A stretch of DNA of 64,000 nt from Alentia gelatinosa (Eukaryota > Annelida > Polychaeta > Phyllodocida > Polynoidae). The notes under the pieces were generated by a model that saw only the letters and a program-made list of their open reading frames with translations, was not told where the DNA came from and searched no databases. Positions 12,351-24,319 of this stretch are shown one piece after another. Made by a program: the position numbers and the translations under genes. The DNA lies in NCBI GenBank assembly GCA_950022655.1, contig OX465588.1, positions 21,314,527 to 21,378,526 on the forward strand. The letters run 5' to 3'. Numbering within the stretch: position 1 is the first letter of the stretch; each line of letters begins with the position of its first letter.

Positions 12351-12859
12351 GGAACGACAAAATTCTCATCTTGATCTGATTTTTTGTTTCTGTTTCAGCT
12401 GTTATATCGGTATTGTATGATGATGGTGGATTCCCTTGGTCATGATTGAAGCCTCAGAGTATTGATGAAAGTCTGGCTGATGAGTGATTCTGCAGGCACT
12501 TATGATCTTATGATCTCAATATAATGATAAAGTATCATGATCAGAGACTACTGGGACGACGAAGTTTCTTTTGGATGATATTACCAGGGATGATGATTGC
12601 AAGACGGTGAAAGTCTTGGACAATGAGAAAATCAGAGCAGTTAAATGTCTCTTATGGCAATGCATTTACTGATTAGTAAGTAGAAATCAGGATGAAAATC
12701 TAGCTGTCTCTATTGCCTGTTATGTAGTCGCTATGAGATTACGAAGCCTGTCATCTTAGGATGACAGAGTGTGGTGTCAGGAACTATTCCAGGATTATAG
12801 GATGCAGTCAATGGTAAAGAGGTGGTGCTTTTGAGATCTTAGAAGGAGGATATAATTCG

Positions 12860-13082
12860 TAGATTTGAGGTTGATGATTTGATTGGTAGATCAGGCTAAT
12901 GTTTTGATTTGCAGATCTCAGTCTGATGATTTGATTGGCAGATCTAAGGCTGATGTTTTGATTGGCAGATCTAGATTGATGATTGGATTGGCAGATCTCA
13001 GGCTGATGATTGGATTGGTAGATATCAAGCTGATGTTTTGATTGGCAGATCTAAGGCTTATGATTTGGCTGGTAGATCCCAT
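12860..13082. repeat. 27-bp tandem repeat, about 8 units
   Basis: Head-to-tail units built around GATTGGCAGATCT followed by a GGCTGATG and T-rich segment. Period is about 27 bp with 10-20% divergence between units and no conserved spacer. It is a degenerate minisatellite. The upstream 12.4-12.8 kb is also GAT-rich, as if an older array has decayed. Confidence 0.9.
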
Positions 13083-13089
13083 GCAAATG

Positions 13090-14049
13090 ATAAATGACGA
13101 TGATCTAATTGCACGGTAACGAGGAAGGGAAACATATTCCTTTGAATAATATCTGTTTCTTTAAGAGTTTACATGCGAAGGTTTCGTTATCATCAGTGGT
13201 AGTCTATATGTTTTTGTTCTCCCTACGCCATTCTGGAGACAGGTATGGCGGTCTTAGTTATCCTGGCAATATGTCTTTGGAGAATACCTATGCGATTTCT
13301 GTCAGCTATATAGACACCCCCGTAGTCATCTGCCACACTAAAATAAGGTGATAGTTTCTCTAAATTCTAAACCAATACATCTCAGCCCTACATTTAGCAA
13401 ACACCATCTCTCAGGAATACTAGCTTCTGAGCAGTATTTGCGGCCGTTTACTTACCCGTAGAGGACACCTTGGGACGTGCACATGTTTTACAGGATACCC
13501 CTTTCAATTACCAGATGTGAATGGCTCACAGCCTGTACCTGTAGACACGGCAAGTTTTTTTATTTCTAAGTAATGAGTGTGAGCGACAGATGTAATCTTA
13601 CTCTTGTCATTGAGTGACCATGGACTTCCTTGTACGTGTGGGGAGATCTAGATCTTCAACACAGGCCTTGCCCGCTCGTGTAGAGTACTGTGCCAAAGTG
13701 CACTGCTGAAATCACAAAAGTTGTCAAGCTTATTGATTGATATTTTGTGATCATCAGGCAAGAATATGTGCTCAGCACCGAAGCACCTAGCGAAGCGGCT
13801 TCGCAGAACATGCTGACTGTGCCCTGTTTTCACCTGAAAACCGTCAACAAATATTGGATGGATTTTTGTTCATTATGTATCAATATTTTGGAAATTGATC
13901 TCAATAACCATACTATAAAAAATGCCTATCACCCAGATATCAATCTATGTATTTTGTACTATTGAATAATTTTTGATTGTATATGAGCAACCAGAGAGGA
14001 CTCGCAAAGCTGGGAGTCAAAGTATCTGTTTTAGATATAAAATTCATAA
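13090..14049. other. Non-coding stretch, nothing recognised
   Basis: AT-rich; the short frames at 13109-13351 and 13747-13965 show no recognisable protein features. Confidence 0.4.
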
Positions 14050-14065
14050 TTATCTCGGACTTCAG

Positions 14066-14232
14066 AGCGGAATACTTACTGTGTCATAGAAAGAAGAAAT
14101 TCCAATGACCTTGATGAAGTTAGCATCCTAGCCCAATTTCTCTGGATAGGGCATGCTGATGCATCAGAGGATGCACTTGATGAGACAATCTTTGGGTTCT
14201 GTGTAGAAGAAGTGGCTAATGGCAAGGATTAA
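14066..14232 (+). CDS. Unassigned coding-like segment, possible terminal exon
   Basis: A 60-codon open frame (14050-14232) begins just after a stop, and an acceptor-like CTTCAG ends at 14065. From there the frame reads acidic, well-mixed protein: NSNDLDEVSILAQFLWIGH (19 residues), then DASEDALDETIFGFC, ending in NGKD and TAA at 14230-14232. Codon choice and the balance of D/E with aliphatic residues look more coding-like than the neighbouring frames. There is no ATG, and I do not recognise the family. It could be a last exon, a transposon protein fragment or chance. Confidence 0.3.
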
Positions 14233-14239
14233 TTGCTAC

Positions 14240-16060
14240 TGATATTTCTCTGCCTTCAATTATCGTGCACGCTATAAAGAAGGCATATATTTCACTAGCT
14301 GGCTCAGCCGCTATAATTATCTACAATATACTGACATGACATCCTTGTTAAGAAACTCAAGACCACGGGCCTTGATTTGTTCGGACCTGGACGTGGTATG
14401 AGGTCAAGGACTGAGGCCTGGACGGTCGGGCCTCGAGCTGACACTTGGGCTGAGTCAGGGGTCGGCAAACCGGAAGTGTGGTGTTTGAAGACTTGGACTA
14501 GTTACCTGTGACCTTGGAGCTGATTCACATGAAGCATTACTAGACCGAGCAAATTACCTATTCCAAAATTTTTTAAATAATGAATGTTGTTTTCGCTCAC
14601 CCAGGATACAGTTTTAGATATATATTGTCCTGAGGCAGATGTAATTGGAAAAGTGCATGTAAATACCATTGAAGCAGTGTCAGACTGACAAGTAACTGGC
14701 AAGTACAATTTGATAACTCTGGCAGGGGTTTTGAAAAAAATCAATTCATCCACGATTGATTCCCACAGAATAATGTCGCTAGTTTTATTTCTATCATATA
14801 TAGTAGTTTTGTTTTGTTTTTAATTCTGGAGAGATATTCTGAACGCTAGTTACTCACTACTCTAGTTTTTTTCCTATAATTAAAAGAAAAGATAAGCCGC
14901 CTGACACCTGTTACTCTGAAACTTCTTCACTAGATATTCTTCCATTTCCGACCAGAGATATGAACCACCCATGTGTTTTTTGGGTCATTCGTTAACTTCT
15001 GAAAGAGCTGACCCATATAAATCACCAGTAATTGTATTGGTTTTGAGAGGTATCATCATCGGCGTTTTCAGATTGAGCCCAAGTGAATCTCTGAGAAACA
15101 TTATGAAATGATAGATGAAAAATAACCTCCGTCTACGGTGTATTGCTAGGAAGGCTGGTGAAGCTAAATGTATTATATTCTGTGGTGCTAGTTGAGTATT
15201 ATAGGGTGAAACATGGTTCAGGTGCCTACCTCTACCGAGCTATGGCCTATTCTATGAGGTCGTGGCCTTGCCAGGATCCACTTTGCTGCACCTTACAATA
15301 ACCATCCCCAGCCTGAGGCGTGATACTGCCATGTCTGCTGCGAATCACACCAAACCATATATATCTGCCGGGTCAGGGCAAGGCGCGCACACCTTGCCCT
15401 CCTCTGACAGCCTTGTTATCTTTTACCGCCTTCCTCTTCCATCGCCACACGGGTAAAAATAAGACGGTGAGCTCTAAATGAACTGTCCGCTGTGTTTAGT
15501 GAAGTTCCCTGTCCAGCCAACATCGATTACGATTCTTAACAAGCTTTGAATGATAACGCTTCAAGTAGAGATACATCTATATGTAATAAATTGATTGTTG
15601 ACGTATTATCGAGCCAAGCGACTGCTGGTATGTGTCAACAACAAAATTCAATTGATCTACACGACCTTACCCACACCCCCACCAGGGATACGGGGTAACA
15701 TTTGAATTTTTTTTAAGTATATGTAATAAATTAATACATTATTAAAGATGAATGTTGTCAAGCTTACGCATTCCGTAATTGAAATATATTCTTATCTTTA
15801 AAGAAACTGAAAGAAATTAGAGAAAATAGATTTCCCATGTTGTCCATGTTTTCGGTTTATGGACACTCTCTTTCTGAGTTAGGTGCTTTGTTGGTGGAAC
15901 TGTTGGTTTGCGTATACATGCAAAATTATTATCCGCGTGGATGTCTTGTCGTGGAAGGTATGTCATGACAGCTATCAGTTCATGCTCACAGAGGGTGATT
16001 CCCCGCGGGTTAGCCTACTTGTTGATCTGAATAAAAGTAGACTGCGGGCCGGAGGGGAGT
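14240..16060. other. Non-coding stretch, nothing recognised
   Basis: AT-rich with a mildly GC-rich patch near 15290-15450. No coding, RNA or repeat feature was identified. Confidence 0.4.
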
Positions 16061-16119
16061 AACTTCCTTATCACAGCTCATCCCATCCCACCAAACTGAG
16101 CTAGACAGTAATCCTACCA

Positions 16120-16280
16120 CCACGCCCACGTAACCATGACAACCCTTCATCTCTGCTTTCCCCTCACCTGGTCACCAGGTGTCAACACTGAAGATGCAGG
16201 TGGTTGCCATGGCAGCGCTGCCGTTGTCATGGCACCTGTCGTCCATGGCAACGGCGTGGTCACGTGATCTGACTAGGATT
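16120..16280. promoter_or_regulatory. X-box cluster, candidate RFX-responsive element
   Basis: Four X-box-like sequences fall within about 125 bp. They are GTAACCATGACAAC (16130-16143), GTTGCCATGGCAGC (16203-16216), GTTGTCATGGCACC (16223-16236) and a right half-site CATGGCAAC (16244-16252). Between them is a palindrome CACCTGGTCACCAGGTG (16165-16181) holding two E-boxes; a TCACGTGA E-box follows at 16260-16267. RFX factors bind such sites in ciliary genes. The density is far above chance for a 14-mer consensus, but no neighbouring gene was identified. Confidence 0.5.
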
Positions 16281-16469
16281 ACTGGGGTGGGCCCAGTATA
16301 GCGGTGACATGAATGGCGCCGCAGCGCCTGTATCCCTGCTCACCTTGTGTCCTCAGGTAGGCTCGTTAGCAGTCTAAACTCCCGCCCACCTCGACTCTGA
16401 TTGAGTGGAGTTGTGTGAACTGTCACCTCTCAACCTTCCCCACGTGGAGGTTCGTCAGTCTTTGACTGT

Positions 16470-19400
16470 ACGCTTTTGGTCACGTTTGTCGGCTATGCCA
16501 TTTTCATGATTTTGTGGGTGTAGGTCAGTGGTATCAGTGATGAGTTGTTAGCCAGCATGTCAGTGCTATAAAGTTTGGAATTTGGCCTACTCCGAGTTGA
16601 CTTCTCTGCCCTTAGAAACAAGCAAATAGTTATGCTTTGTATTTATAGAACAGTTTATAGAATAGGTGGATTCGGTGGGACCAGTCGGCATACTTTAATC
16701 TTCTTATTATACATACATAATGAAATAAAGATTTACAAAATCGACTGTGTCTCGGCTGTTGTGTAGGTCACTTAAATGAAGCTTATGTTCTCAGTTCCTG
16801 CTGAATTACAATTTGATCATGATATGTGTATTATCCGAAGATCATTTAGTTGTACAAGATGTATGGTTTCAGAATGAATAAGTTCAATGAGACCTTTGGA
16901 AAAAGAAAATCCACATGAGTGTGGTCTTTCCAAAATGTTATCACACAAGAAAGTGGTGCTCACACCATCGTTCATCGTTTAACTTAGATTAATGTTTTAT
17001 GAGCTTCACTATCACGGTACTGTCATATCCTTAGTAGAAATGGCGTCATGGAATCATCTAACGTTTCACACCCTCTAGATAAAAGTGGAGCCTCAGGTTT
17101 GGCTCTGAGCATGCGCGCTTGCCACTCGTGTGTGGGAGGACCCTCCGTCCTCAGATGGTTACAGTTACCCTGGTTGACAGCTGGGCTGCTTCTATGATCC
17201 ACCACAGGCTTAATAGAGCCAGGAAAATCCGGAACTCCACCCCGCAACTAGACACGACAGAGAAGGTTTTTTCACTTAAATAAAGAACACATAGCTCGGA
17301 TAGTCAGTGTTTCCCATTTCTGGTGATACATACCTGCCAGCGCTGGGCTGAAGTCGCGATAAGCGATAAACTTCGGACTACCCCTTGACAGGTGTGGTAT
17401 TATAATGCAACATTCCCCAAGGTCAAGTTTGTGTACTGTTAGAAAAAAATCACATCTTAAAACCTCAGCCATGTGATTGCTGTCAGACATTTGTCATGGC
17501 AAGAAATTTGACCTTCGGACATACCCAAAGGAACATGTGTCATAGAAGTTTGTATACTGATACAACAGGCGAGATTTACAAGGGCCCATATGTGATATCG
17601 CCCCAGCCAATTGCTCCTGCAGATAATTGTCTCCTATCGCTTCTACGACCACTGCCTCGCAATTGCTACTTACGGTATCTGGCTGGGGTTAGTGGCTGAC
17701 TATGTCCGCTCAGCATACTACAACCCCTACAGTGTGGTTTATAACTTGTTGTGACAGGTACGATATAGGGAGTCCTTGTAGACCTACTGAAGGCATGGGG
17801 TGGGCATTATCCGTGCGTGTTTATCTGTATATTCTACCTGAAACACACTTAAGTAGTCTAGGGTGCAGTGAGTTAAGTCAGCATTTGTGGTCATGATAAA
17901 TATTAAATGTTACCTCCTCTAGTACTCTCATTTGAATGATTCAGTACTAGTCAGGAGAAATCAAGAGATTCGTATTTGTTTTTGAAATAGATGTATCGGG
18001 CGATCCAAAGTCAAATAGAAAAGTTAACAACCTCGTTCACACAAACCACCTAATGGTAGTTATGGTGATACCGGGATAAGATAGTGGGACTTTGTATCTT
18101 ATTTAATTCGTCCTAGTGTAAAAATTCTTGCAGATACAACAGAAAAAAAGCTCCGTCCTAATTCATTTTTCACATTCTGGATCGCTTCCACATAGCGTCC
18201 TCAATATATTTTTTATTACTCTAAAAATAATTTGAACATACACTATGGTTTGTGAGTCAATGGGAGGGATGCTTCACGCTTTACTGCATCATTCGAAGTA
18301 GCAGACTTCAGCCAGATGATGGCGCAAAATCATTGGGTGACCTGGGTGCATATTCCTTGTGGCCAACCGCATATAGACACCTCTACATGGTTCACATACC
18401 TCAGGTTCGTCATAGCAGTTACATTATTTACAAAGGGGATCTCTGCTCCCCACACCTGACTTATCAGGGCCATCAAACACGGGGGAGCTGCTCTGCCACC
18501 GGTCGTACGTCCAGGAGCAGCTCTGTCAACGCAGCACGTCCGACCTGCCCGCCCGCCATATGACCGGTATGCGGGGAACGCTGGACCGGGGCCAGGGAGC
18601 GCCTGTCAGAATGGGGCGTTTGATGAGGGACAATCAATATTCATATACAATGTGTAGAGAACTGGTTTAGATTTACAGTCGAAAGTGGATATGATATTTT
18701 CTTTATGGGCATGAGTTATTGAATGAGATTCGTAGTAGATTTGATAAATATACTGCATACATGTACTTTTTTGGGGGGGGGGGGGTGATATAGAATAAAG
18801 TTTATTTTCTCAGAATTTCAGAGACTTATTCGGAAATTGTTTTATTTTCATATTGTTAAAAGAGGAACATATTTAGTGGGCCCCTGTCTTTTTTTGGCGG
18901 GTGGGGTGGGGGGGGGGGTAGGGGTTAGTGAGGTGAATGATATTCAATGCTAAGCATTGTAGCACATTTGCTTTTAATTCAGTGATACTAAGCGCGGCAT
19001 TTCTCTTGTGAGTCTATGATAGGTGGCGGCTACCTATCCTGCGAACAGGTATCTAGACGGCAAAGCCAACTCGAGATTTATTGATGGGGATAGCGTTAAG
19101 CCTGGCCTCATCTGGAGCCAGCTTCACACATCTCAGGCCCCAATGCGGCAACATTACCCCACCGGTCAGCATGACCTCGCGCCACCCTGCCCTGCCGCAG
19201 TGGCGTGAGATGGGCGTGAGATGGGCGCTACCCGAAGAGAAGCCTTATAGGTGAGCCAGAAATGGCTTTAATGTGATGAATTATCGTTTACGTGCACGTT
19301 GATACGTCGTCATAGAGAGAAAGGTGATTTCTCGCTTAACCCGGGGTCTGGTGGGTCCTGCTGTGACCTGGTGATAAGGTTTCCATTTAGGACAGGTGGT

Positions 19401-20590
19401 GGTTAATCTTACTATCTGCCATGCGTAGGGGTGAACTTCGCTGGACTCCACCTTGTGAATTGATAGAAATAAATGATGTGGTAATTCTGTGCTAGGTAGA
19501 ATCCATACTTAACGTTGAGTGTCAAGGTAGACACGAAATAAGGAAATAATCAGGAGTTTCAGTAAATAAATAGTTCCAGGGGAACATAAAAAATAAGTAT
19601 CAAATATCTTAGCCTATACATATTTTCGATTGCCGAACCAGTTCTCCAAGAATTACAACAGTAGTAGTGCTTACAGTGCATTATGCAAATACCTGTCGTT
19701 TCAAAATTCTAATTTTACGACTGCCTCATGGTAAACATAGTTGCATGTTCAATAAAAATGTTGCGCTGAAACATAAATGAAAGAGGGAGCATATTCTATG
19801 GACAGACCAGATTTAGACGTCATTTAAGATGCTGTGAGCGCTCCGACATAAGTTTTCCCGAAAATATTTACATAGGTCGTGTATTTTCTTTGAAAATGCA
19901 GGATGTGTGTCCTTGACGTCAGCATGTTAGATGAACCCCGTGGTGTGACGGCATAGGAGGAAGGAACCCCCCAATATATCCCAATGGACTGCTCTACCCC
20001 TACCGCCCTGTACCGCCCCCCTACCACCCTCAGACTGCTTGCCAGCCGTGCTCACCTATCTTCACCTGCACCATTGAGGTGGTGAATATCGAAGCATATA
20101 ATACACCTTACATGCTGCATAGAAGTTACCCTTAGATCATCGATGCTATAAATCATAAAACCAGAGCGGATTAGAACACCCATGCAGTCATATTCCCGAC
20201 GGTTATTTCTCCCTGTGTACCACACCCTGCTCTAGCCAGGGGTCCCAGATTAATCCATGAGTAAATCTATATGTGATATCATACCACGATGTAGTATGCA
20301 TATCTGATTCTTACCACACACACACTGTATCCTGCGCAACCATATCCCATCACACAAACCCATTCTATATCATATTGTATTTCCCGCGTTATACTCTCCC
20401 AGGAGAATAACCCTCACCCAGGTTAAAATCTATTTTAGTCCTGCTCTCGGATTGCATTTGGTAGCACCATCCCCGCTCCAATTGTTTTTTCTTTTAATCG
20501 TGAGAATGTGATGAACGGAGAAGGGATGTAGTTTTATTTGCATTTACATGTATATCATACCAAAAAATATCAACAGGAGTTAAGACAGTA
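16470..20590. other. Non-coding stretch with poly-G runs
   Basis: Poly-G runs at 18773-18785 and 18908-18918 and a CRE octamer at 19915-19922. A short inverted pair GAGCTGCTC/GAGCAGCTC lies near 18486 and 18513. Frames up to 103 codons (18252-18563) have no recognisable protein character. Confidence 0.4.
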
Positions 20591-20591
20591 G

Positions 20592-20906
20592 TTAACATAG
20601 AAATCTAGAGGAAATTCCACCGTCTGACAAATGGGAATTAATCAGCCTGAGGGCATCGAGGTAGGTGAACGAACGCTTTGGGCCCCCTGGAGGAGGCTGC
20701 TCCATCACTCTGGTGAACTCCAGGTGGGCCTGCCTGACCCCCTCACACAGGTAAGGCACCACCGGCAACAGGAGAGGTCTGCTACACTGTGCATACAGGT
20801 ACCAAACGGGGCTTAGTCTATTGCAATAGCAGATAAAGAACGTAAATGGTAGCCCAAGTGGCGCTGGTTGCATCAGCAGGTATAGCTTCCAACAGGTGCA
20901 GGATCT
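20592..20906 (-). CDS. Unassigned coding-like segment on the minus strand
   Basis: On the minus strand an acceptor-like TTATTTACAG precedes the segment. Two overlapping frames look coding-like. The first runs from the acceptor and reads ILHLLEAIPADATSATWATI (20 residues) before a stop at 20818-20820. The second is open to a TAA at 20592-20594 and reads RQAHLEFTRVMEQ, then KRSFTYLDALRLINSHLSD. The second has a clear animal codon bias (CTG, GAG, CAG, GTG, TTC). An internal acceptor-like GTATGCACAG sits before the second part. I do not recognise the family. It may be one exon, two exons with a tiny intron, or a frameshifted relic. Confidence 0.3.
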   Translation of the reverse strand, partial: RSCTCWKLYLLMQPAPLGLPFTFFICYCNRLSPVWYLYAQCSRPLLLPVVPYLCEGVRQAHLEFTRVMEQPPPGGPKRSFTYLDALRLINSHLSDGGISSRFLC

Positions 20907-21360
20907 CTGTAAATAACAACGGTTAGAAATGGCGGTAATGGTCTAACACAAGATGCATTAGCATACATATAAATAGCATGTGAAATAAAGAACTTTCTTT
21001 CTTTCTACTATGTAACAACAACATTAACACTAAGCGCAATGGTTGTTTTTGCTGTAGGATGTTTGTTGAAAGAGGCTACTAAAACTGTAATATGAGCTTA
21101 GGTTGCAAAATAGTCTAACATCAGATTGGCAATAACAACTGCATTCTGTATTCCAGGAGTATTAGAATTAAGGTTTGTCCTCCCTGGAAGAACAAGAAAT
21201 CCGAGGTTGTGCTCACCTTGAATCGCTCGAAATATTATGACTCAACCTTTGGATACCTCTCGATATTATGCCTTCAAATATTCAAATGCCATTGGCAGAA
21301 CGAGGCAAAGCCTGACTGTTCACCACAAACGCTACCGTGTGAATGTCGTTTTCAAGTGAA

Positions 21361-21440
21361 AGCGATGACGCTGTCATCGTCGAATGTTCGCCTCGTGACA
21401 TGACGTCACAGTGTCAACATCGCTATGGTAGCGATGTTGT
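21361..21440. promoter_or_regulatory. Two perfect hairpins flanking a CRE palindrome
   Basis: Hairpin one pairs CGATGAC (21363-21369) with GTCATCG (21373-21379) across a 3-nt loop. A perfect CRE TGACGTCA lies at 21401-21408. Hairpin two pairs CAACATCGCTA (21415-21425) with TAGCGATGTTG (21429-21439), an 11-bp perfect stem with a 3-nt loop. An outer CGAGGC (21301-21306) can pair with GCCTCG (21390-21395). This could be a structured RNA or a set of palindromic protein sites. Confidence 0.35.
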
Positions 21441-21594
21441 TGAGTGAATTGCTAAGCTGCTGATCAGGATGTCAACAGATTGGGGCAACTTGGGTCAAAC
21501 TGTAAAGATTACGGATAGAACACGGTTTCAACAAGTGTTTCCTCAGGCGTTTTGCTGTGGGTGCCAAAGCACACGGTCCTGTTTAAGTGTGACA

Positions 21595-21609
21595 GGGGGG
21601 GGGGGGGGG
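21595..21609. repeat. Poly-G homopolymer (15)
   Basis: Uninterrupted G run. Confidence 0.95.
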
Positions 21610-22254
21610 AAATTCAAATGCTGATAACAATATAATCTGTTGATTTTTTTCAGGGTGCAACCTACCAGTTGATTTTCAGTCGATTTTCACATATGAAAAA
21701 TGTATCAGTAAAACAAAACTGGTGAAAATCGTAGTACTGGTAGTATAAAATCTACTAGTAGCAGGGAGTATAGGAATAGTACCATCTGTGTTCTCATCAT
21801 TCTCTCTAGGCCTGGCCACCAGGATCATGACCAGGAATGTAAACCTTTCACGTTAGAACAGACTCATAGTCTCTCCGCGGTAATTGGCCGTATTCCCAGG
21901 GACTAGCTACACACCTTTCTGGTATTGCGTTGATTAATCGGCACAAAGGGAGCAGAGGGTAATCGGAGTATGTGGACTCGTAGACAAATCCAGGATCAGT
22001 TTGCAGTACGCTGTGTTGGCTCTGGAGAAAACGGGCATATTCTGTATAGACACTTAGTGTGTGTGTGATGGTAGTCTTACATTGTAGTCACTGCTTCTGT
22101 ATCAGTACAGCTTGATATGATAATTGAGCAATGCATGCAAAATGAAGTTGAATATGAGACGGGTTAGGTCGGAGAGCCTGAACAGAACTATTTTGTTGCT
22201 TCTATACCGTGCCACAATTCTTTGACCTCCTTTGAAATTCATCGACTATTCTCT

Positions 22255-22269
22255 CCCCCCCCCCCCCCC
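22255..22269. repeat. Poly-C homopolymer (15)
   Basis: Uninterrupted C run followed by a CCCA-rich segment. Confidence 0.95.
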
Positions 22270-22803
22270 ACCCACCCAACCTTTCTTTGCATTGGTCTCC
22301 TAGTGCTTTTTCATAAACATAGGAAATGGAATTCATATCCTTTTAGTCTTTGTATGAAATCTGCTATAATCAAATGGAAATGTCAAGAATCAAATTCGGA
22401 ATTGTATTAATTCGCTGGAAATCAGAGATAACGTATTTGTATGATTGATAGTATCGTCAACCTTTTTGACAATAACATGAATCATGACAACAACCTTGCT
22501 TGGGATACAATTCTTTCATTTAGTCTACATCTAACGTAGGGGAATACACAGGTATAAATTGAGAGTGGTCCCGGGATTTCCTACGCCTCCAACACTAGAG
22601 TACCTTGAAGTCCGTGAAGTTTTTATCGAAAAGTAAGTCGTTTAGAACGGAAATGTCACAACGTCTCCGTGAGCGCTGTAAATCGGCGATTACTGAGGAT
22701 GAATGCCGGCTGTGCTGCAGTAAACCTGGGGAGAGACAGACGAGAGCGTAACTCGTATATTAGAACTCAAACGTACAGTTCATACTCTCAGCATAACTAA
22801 AGT

Positions 22804-22989
22804 ATATATCAGGGATGAAAGTTTTCCGGCAAATGACGGAATTCAGACATTTCGTATACATCAGCAACGCTCACAGTATCATAGCCATATTGATTCATAG
22901 CCATTCTGTCCCTAATGATATAAAACAAAAATTTACCCGTTTTGAATTTCCGATTTTTTTCGCAGTCCCGGCTTTCATCCCTGATATAT
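22804..22989. mobile_element. 186-bp MITE-like element with terminal inverted repeats
   Basis: The left end ATATATCAGGGATGAAAG (22804-22821) is the exact reverse complement of the right end CTTTCATCCCTGATATAT (22972-22989). The 150-bp interior encodes nothing recognisable. The outer ATATAT is itself palindromic, so it may be a target-site duplication, leaving a 12-bp CAGGGATGAAAG inverted repeat. No second copy was noticed in the window. A non-autonomous DNA transposon is the likeliest identity; the superfamily is unassigned. Confidence 0.55.
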
Positions 22990-23486
22990 GCATTCCATAG
23001 TGTGCAGCTGAAAAGCCACTACGTCCATGAGAAACAAAGAATGTGGATTCGGTTTGGCTGGGAGATGGGATTTTACTCAGTAGCAACTGCCAGGGTCATA
23101 TCAACCCCATATAATAGCCTATGACATGAAAATGTCTGGTATACTGGAACTAGGAACCCACACGAATACAGTGTATGAAAACCTAAAATAGCTATCGAAG
23201 TCGGTCAGCTTGTCACCACGTAACAGTTGTTGACATGTAAAACCAGCCTGACCAGGGATGGAATAGAAAGAAAACTTCCATGTTTCTTTTGACGCTGCCA
23301 GTAAATCCCTGGTCACTGTAAGGGAGTTACTCCCTGCCGCCGTCTCAGGAGATGCACCTGAGGAGAGAGAACAAAGCTGGAGGCGTTTTTGTGTTTGTAG
23401 CAGTGAGGTGTACGTCTGACGGTAGGACGCAGACAGATGGTCACAGGTGATGCACGTGTGCGCGTGATCACTCACTGCACGGGGTA

Positions 23487-23534
<48 letters not shown>
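23487..23534. repeat. Poly-C run followed by (CA)n
   Basis: Seventeen C followed by about fifteen CA units; same architecture as 736-767. Reading frames through it encode only PPPPP/HTHTHT and antisense VCVCVC, which are artefacts. Confidence 0.95.
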
Positions 23535-23536
<2 letters not shown>

Positions 23537-23904
23537 CCTATCCCCAGTCCCACGCAATGACTACAAGGCCTTCCTGTCCGCTAGTGAGGAACCCTACTCG
23601 TCGATGGTGTTGCACAAAAACCGGGACAATATTCTGTTTCCCCTACCGCTTGTGAGAAAAAAAGGAAAAGGATATGGTGAAAAGATTGGATTGGATATGG
23701 TGAAAAGATCTAAGATTTTTACCCCCATGGGGAAGTTTTATATTGTGCAACAATAAACTTCAAACTCACTTTGTAATTACAGTGGATATGGGAATGTTAT
23801 GTATATCATTTAAGTCGAATCCAATTATGTTTGCGAGTGCCCATTGGAATTGGTGTCAGAAAGCTTATCTGACCTCCTGTCCTTCTCCTCCCGAACCCTC
23901 CATC

Positions 23905-23996
23905 TACAGCCGCCCCCCCCCCCCTCCCCCTCCACACCACACCACACACACACATATCCACCACGAACCACTTACGAACGCACACACACACACACT
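23905..23996. repeat. C-rich and CA-rich low-complexity block
   Basis: A near-continuous C run at about 23911-23931, followed by two short CA repeats separated by about 30 bp. No gene. Confidence 0.9.
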
Positions 23997-24319
23997 CTGG
24001 TCAAATTTCATCATACTTACGGCCTCTTTGTAGACTCACGTTAAACTGCAACCGACAGTTTGTACCTGCTTTATCCACAGTGGGGGCTAGAGCAATATAG
24101 GGAGAGACAGATCAATGATATTCCCATGTATATTTTGACTACAGAGGAAGGCAGCTACACTTTGCCTAGCGAATAAAAAGAGACTGGAGTGACAGCCCGT
24201 CATATACTCAAAGTTGTCAGAAAGTCTTAGCGGAGTACCACTTGATGGTTAGAGAACCGCCCGTCTCCTGCTTTCAAGTAGTCTACAGAAGAGACAGCAT
24301 TCAGGGTTCATTAAAGCGA

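Noticed and set aside
12860..13082. CRISPR-like regular repeats
   Set aside because: Repeats are contiguous and imperfect, with no unique spacers, in a eukaryotic genome; it is a minisatellite. The same applies to 56391-56822.
23119..24044. Long frames with PPPPP, HTHTHT or VCVCVC runs
   Set aside because: Produced by poly-C and CA microsatellites.
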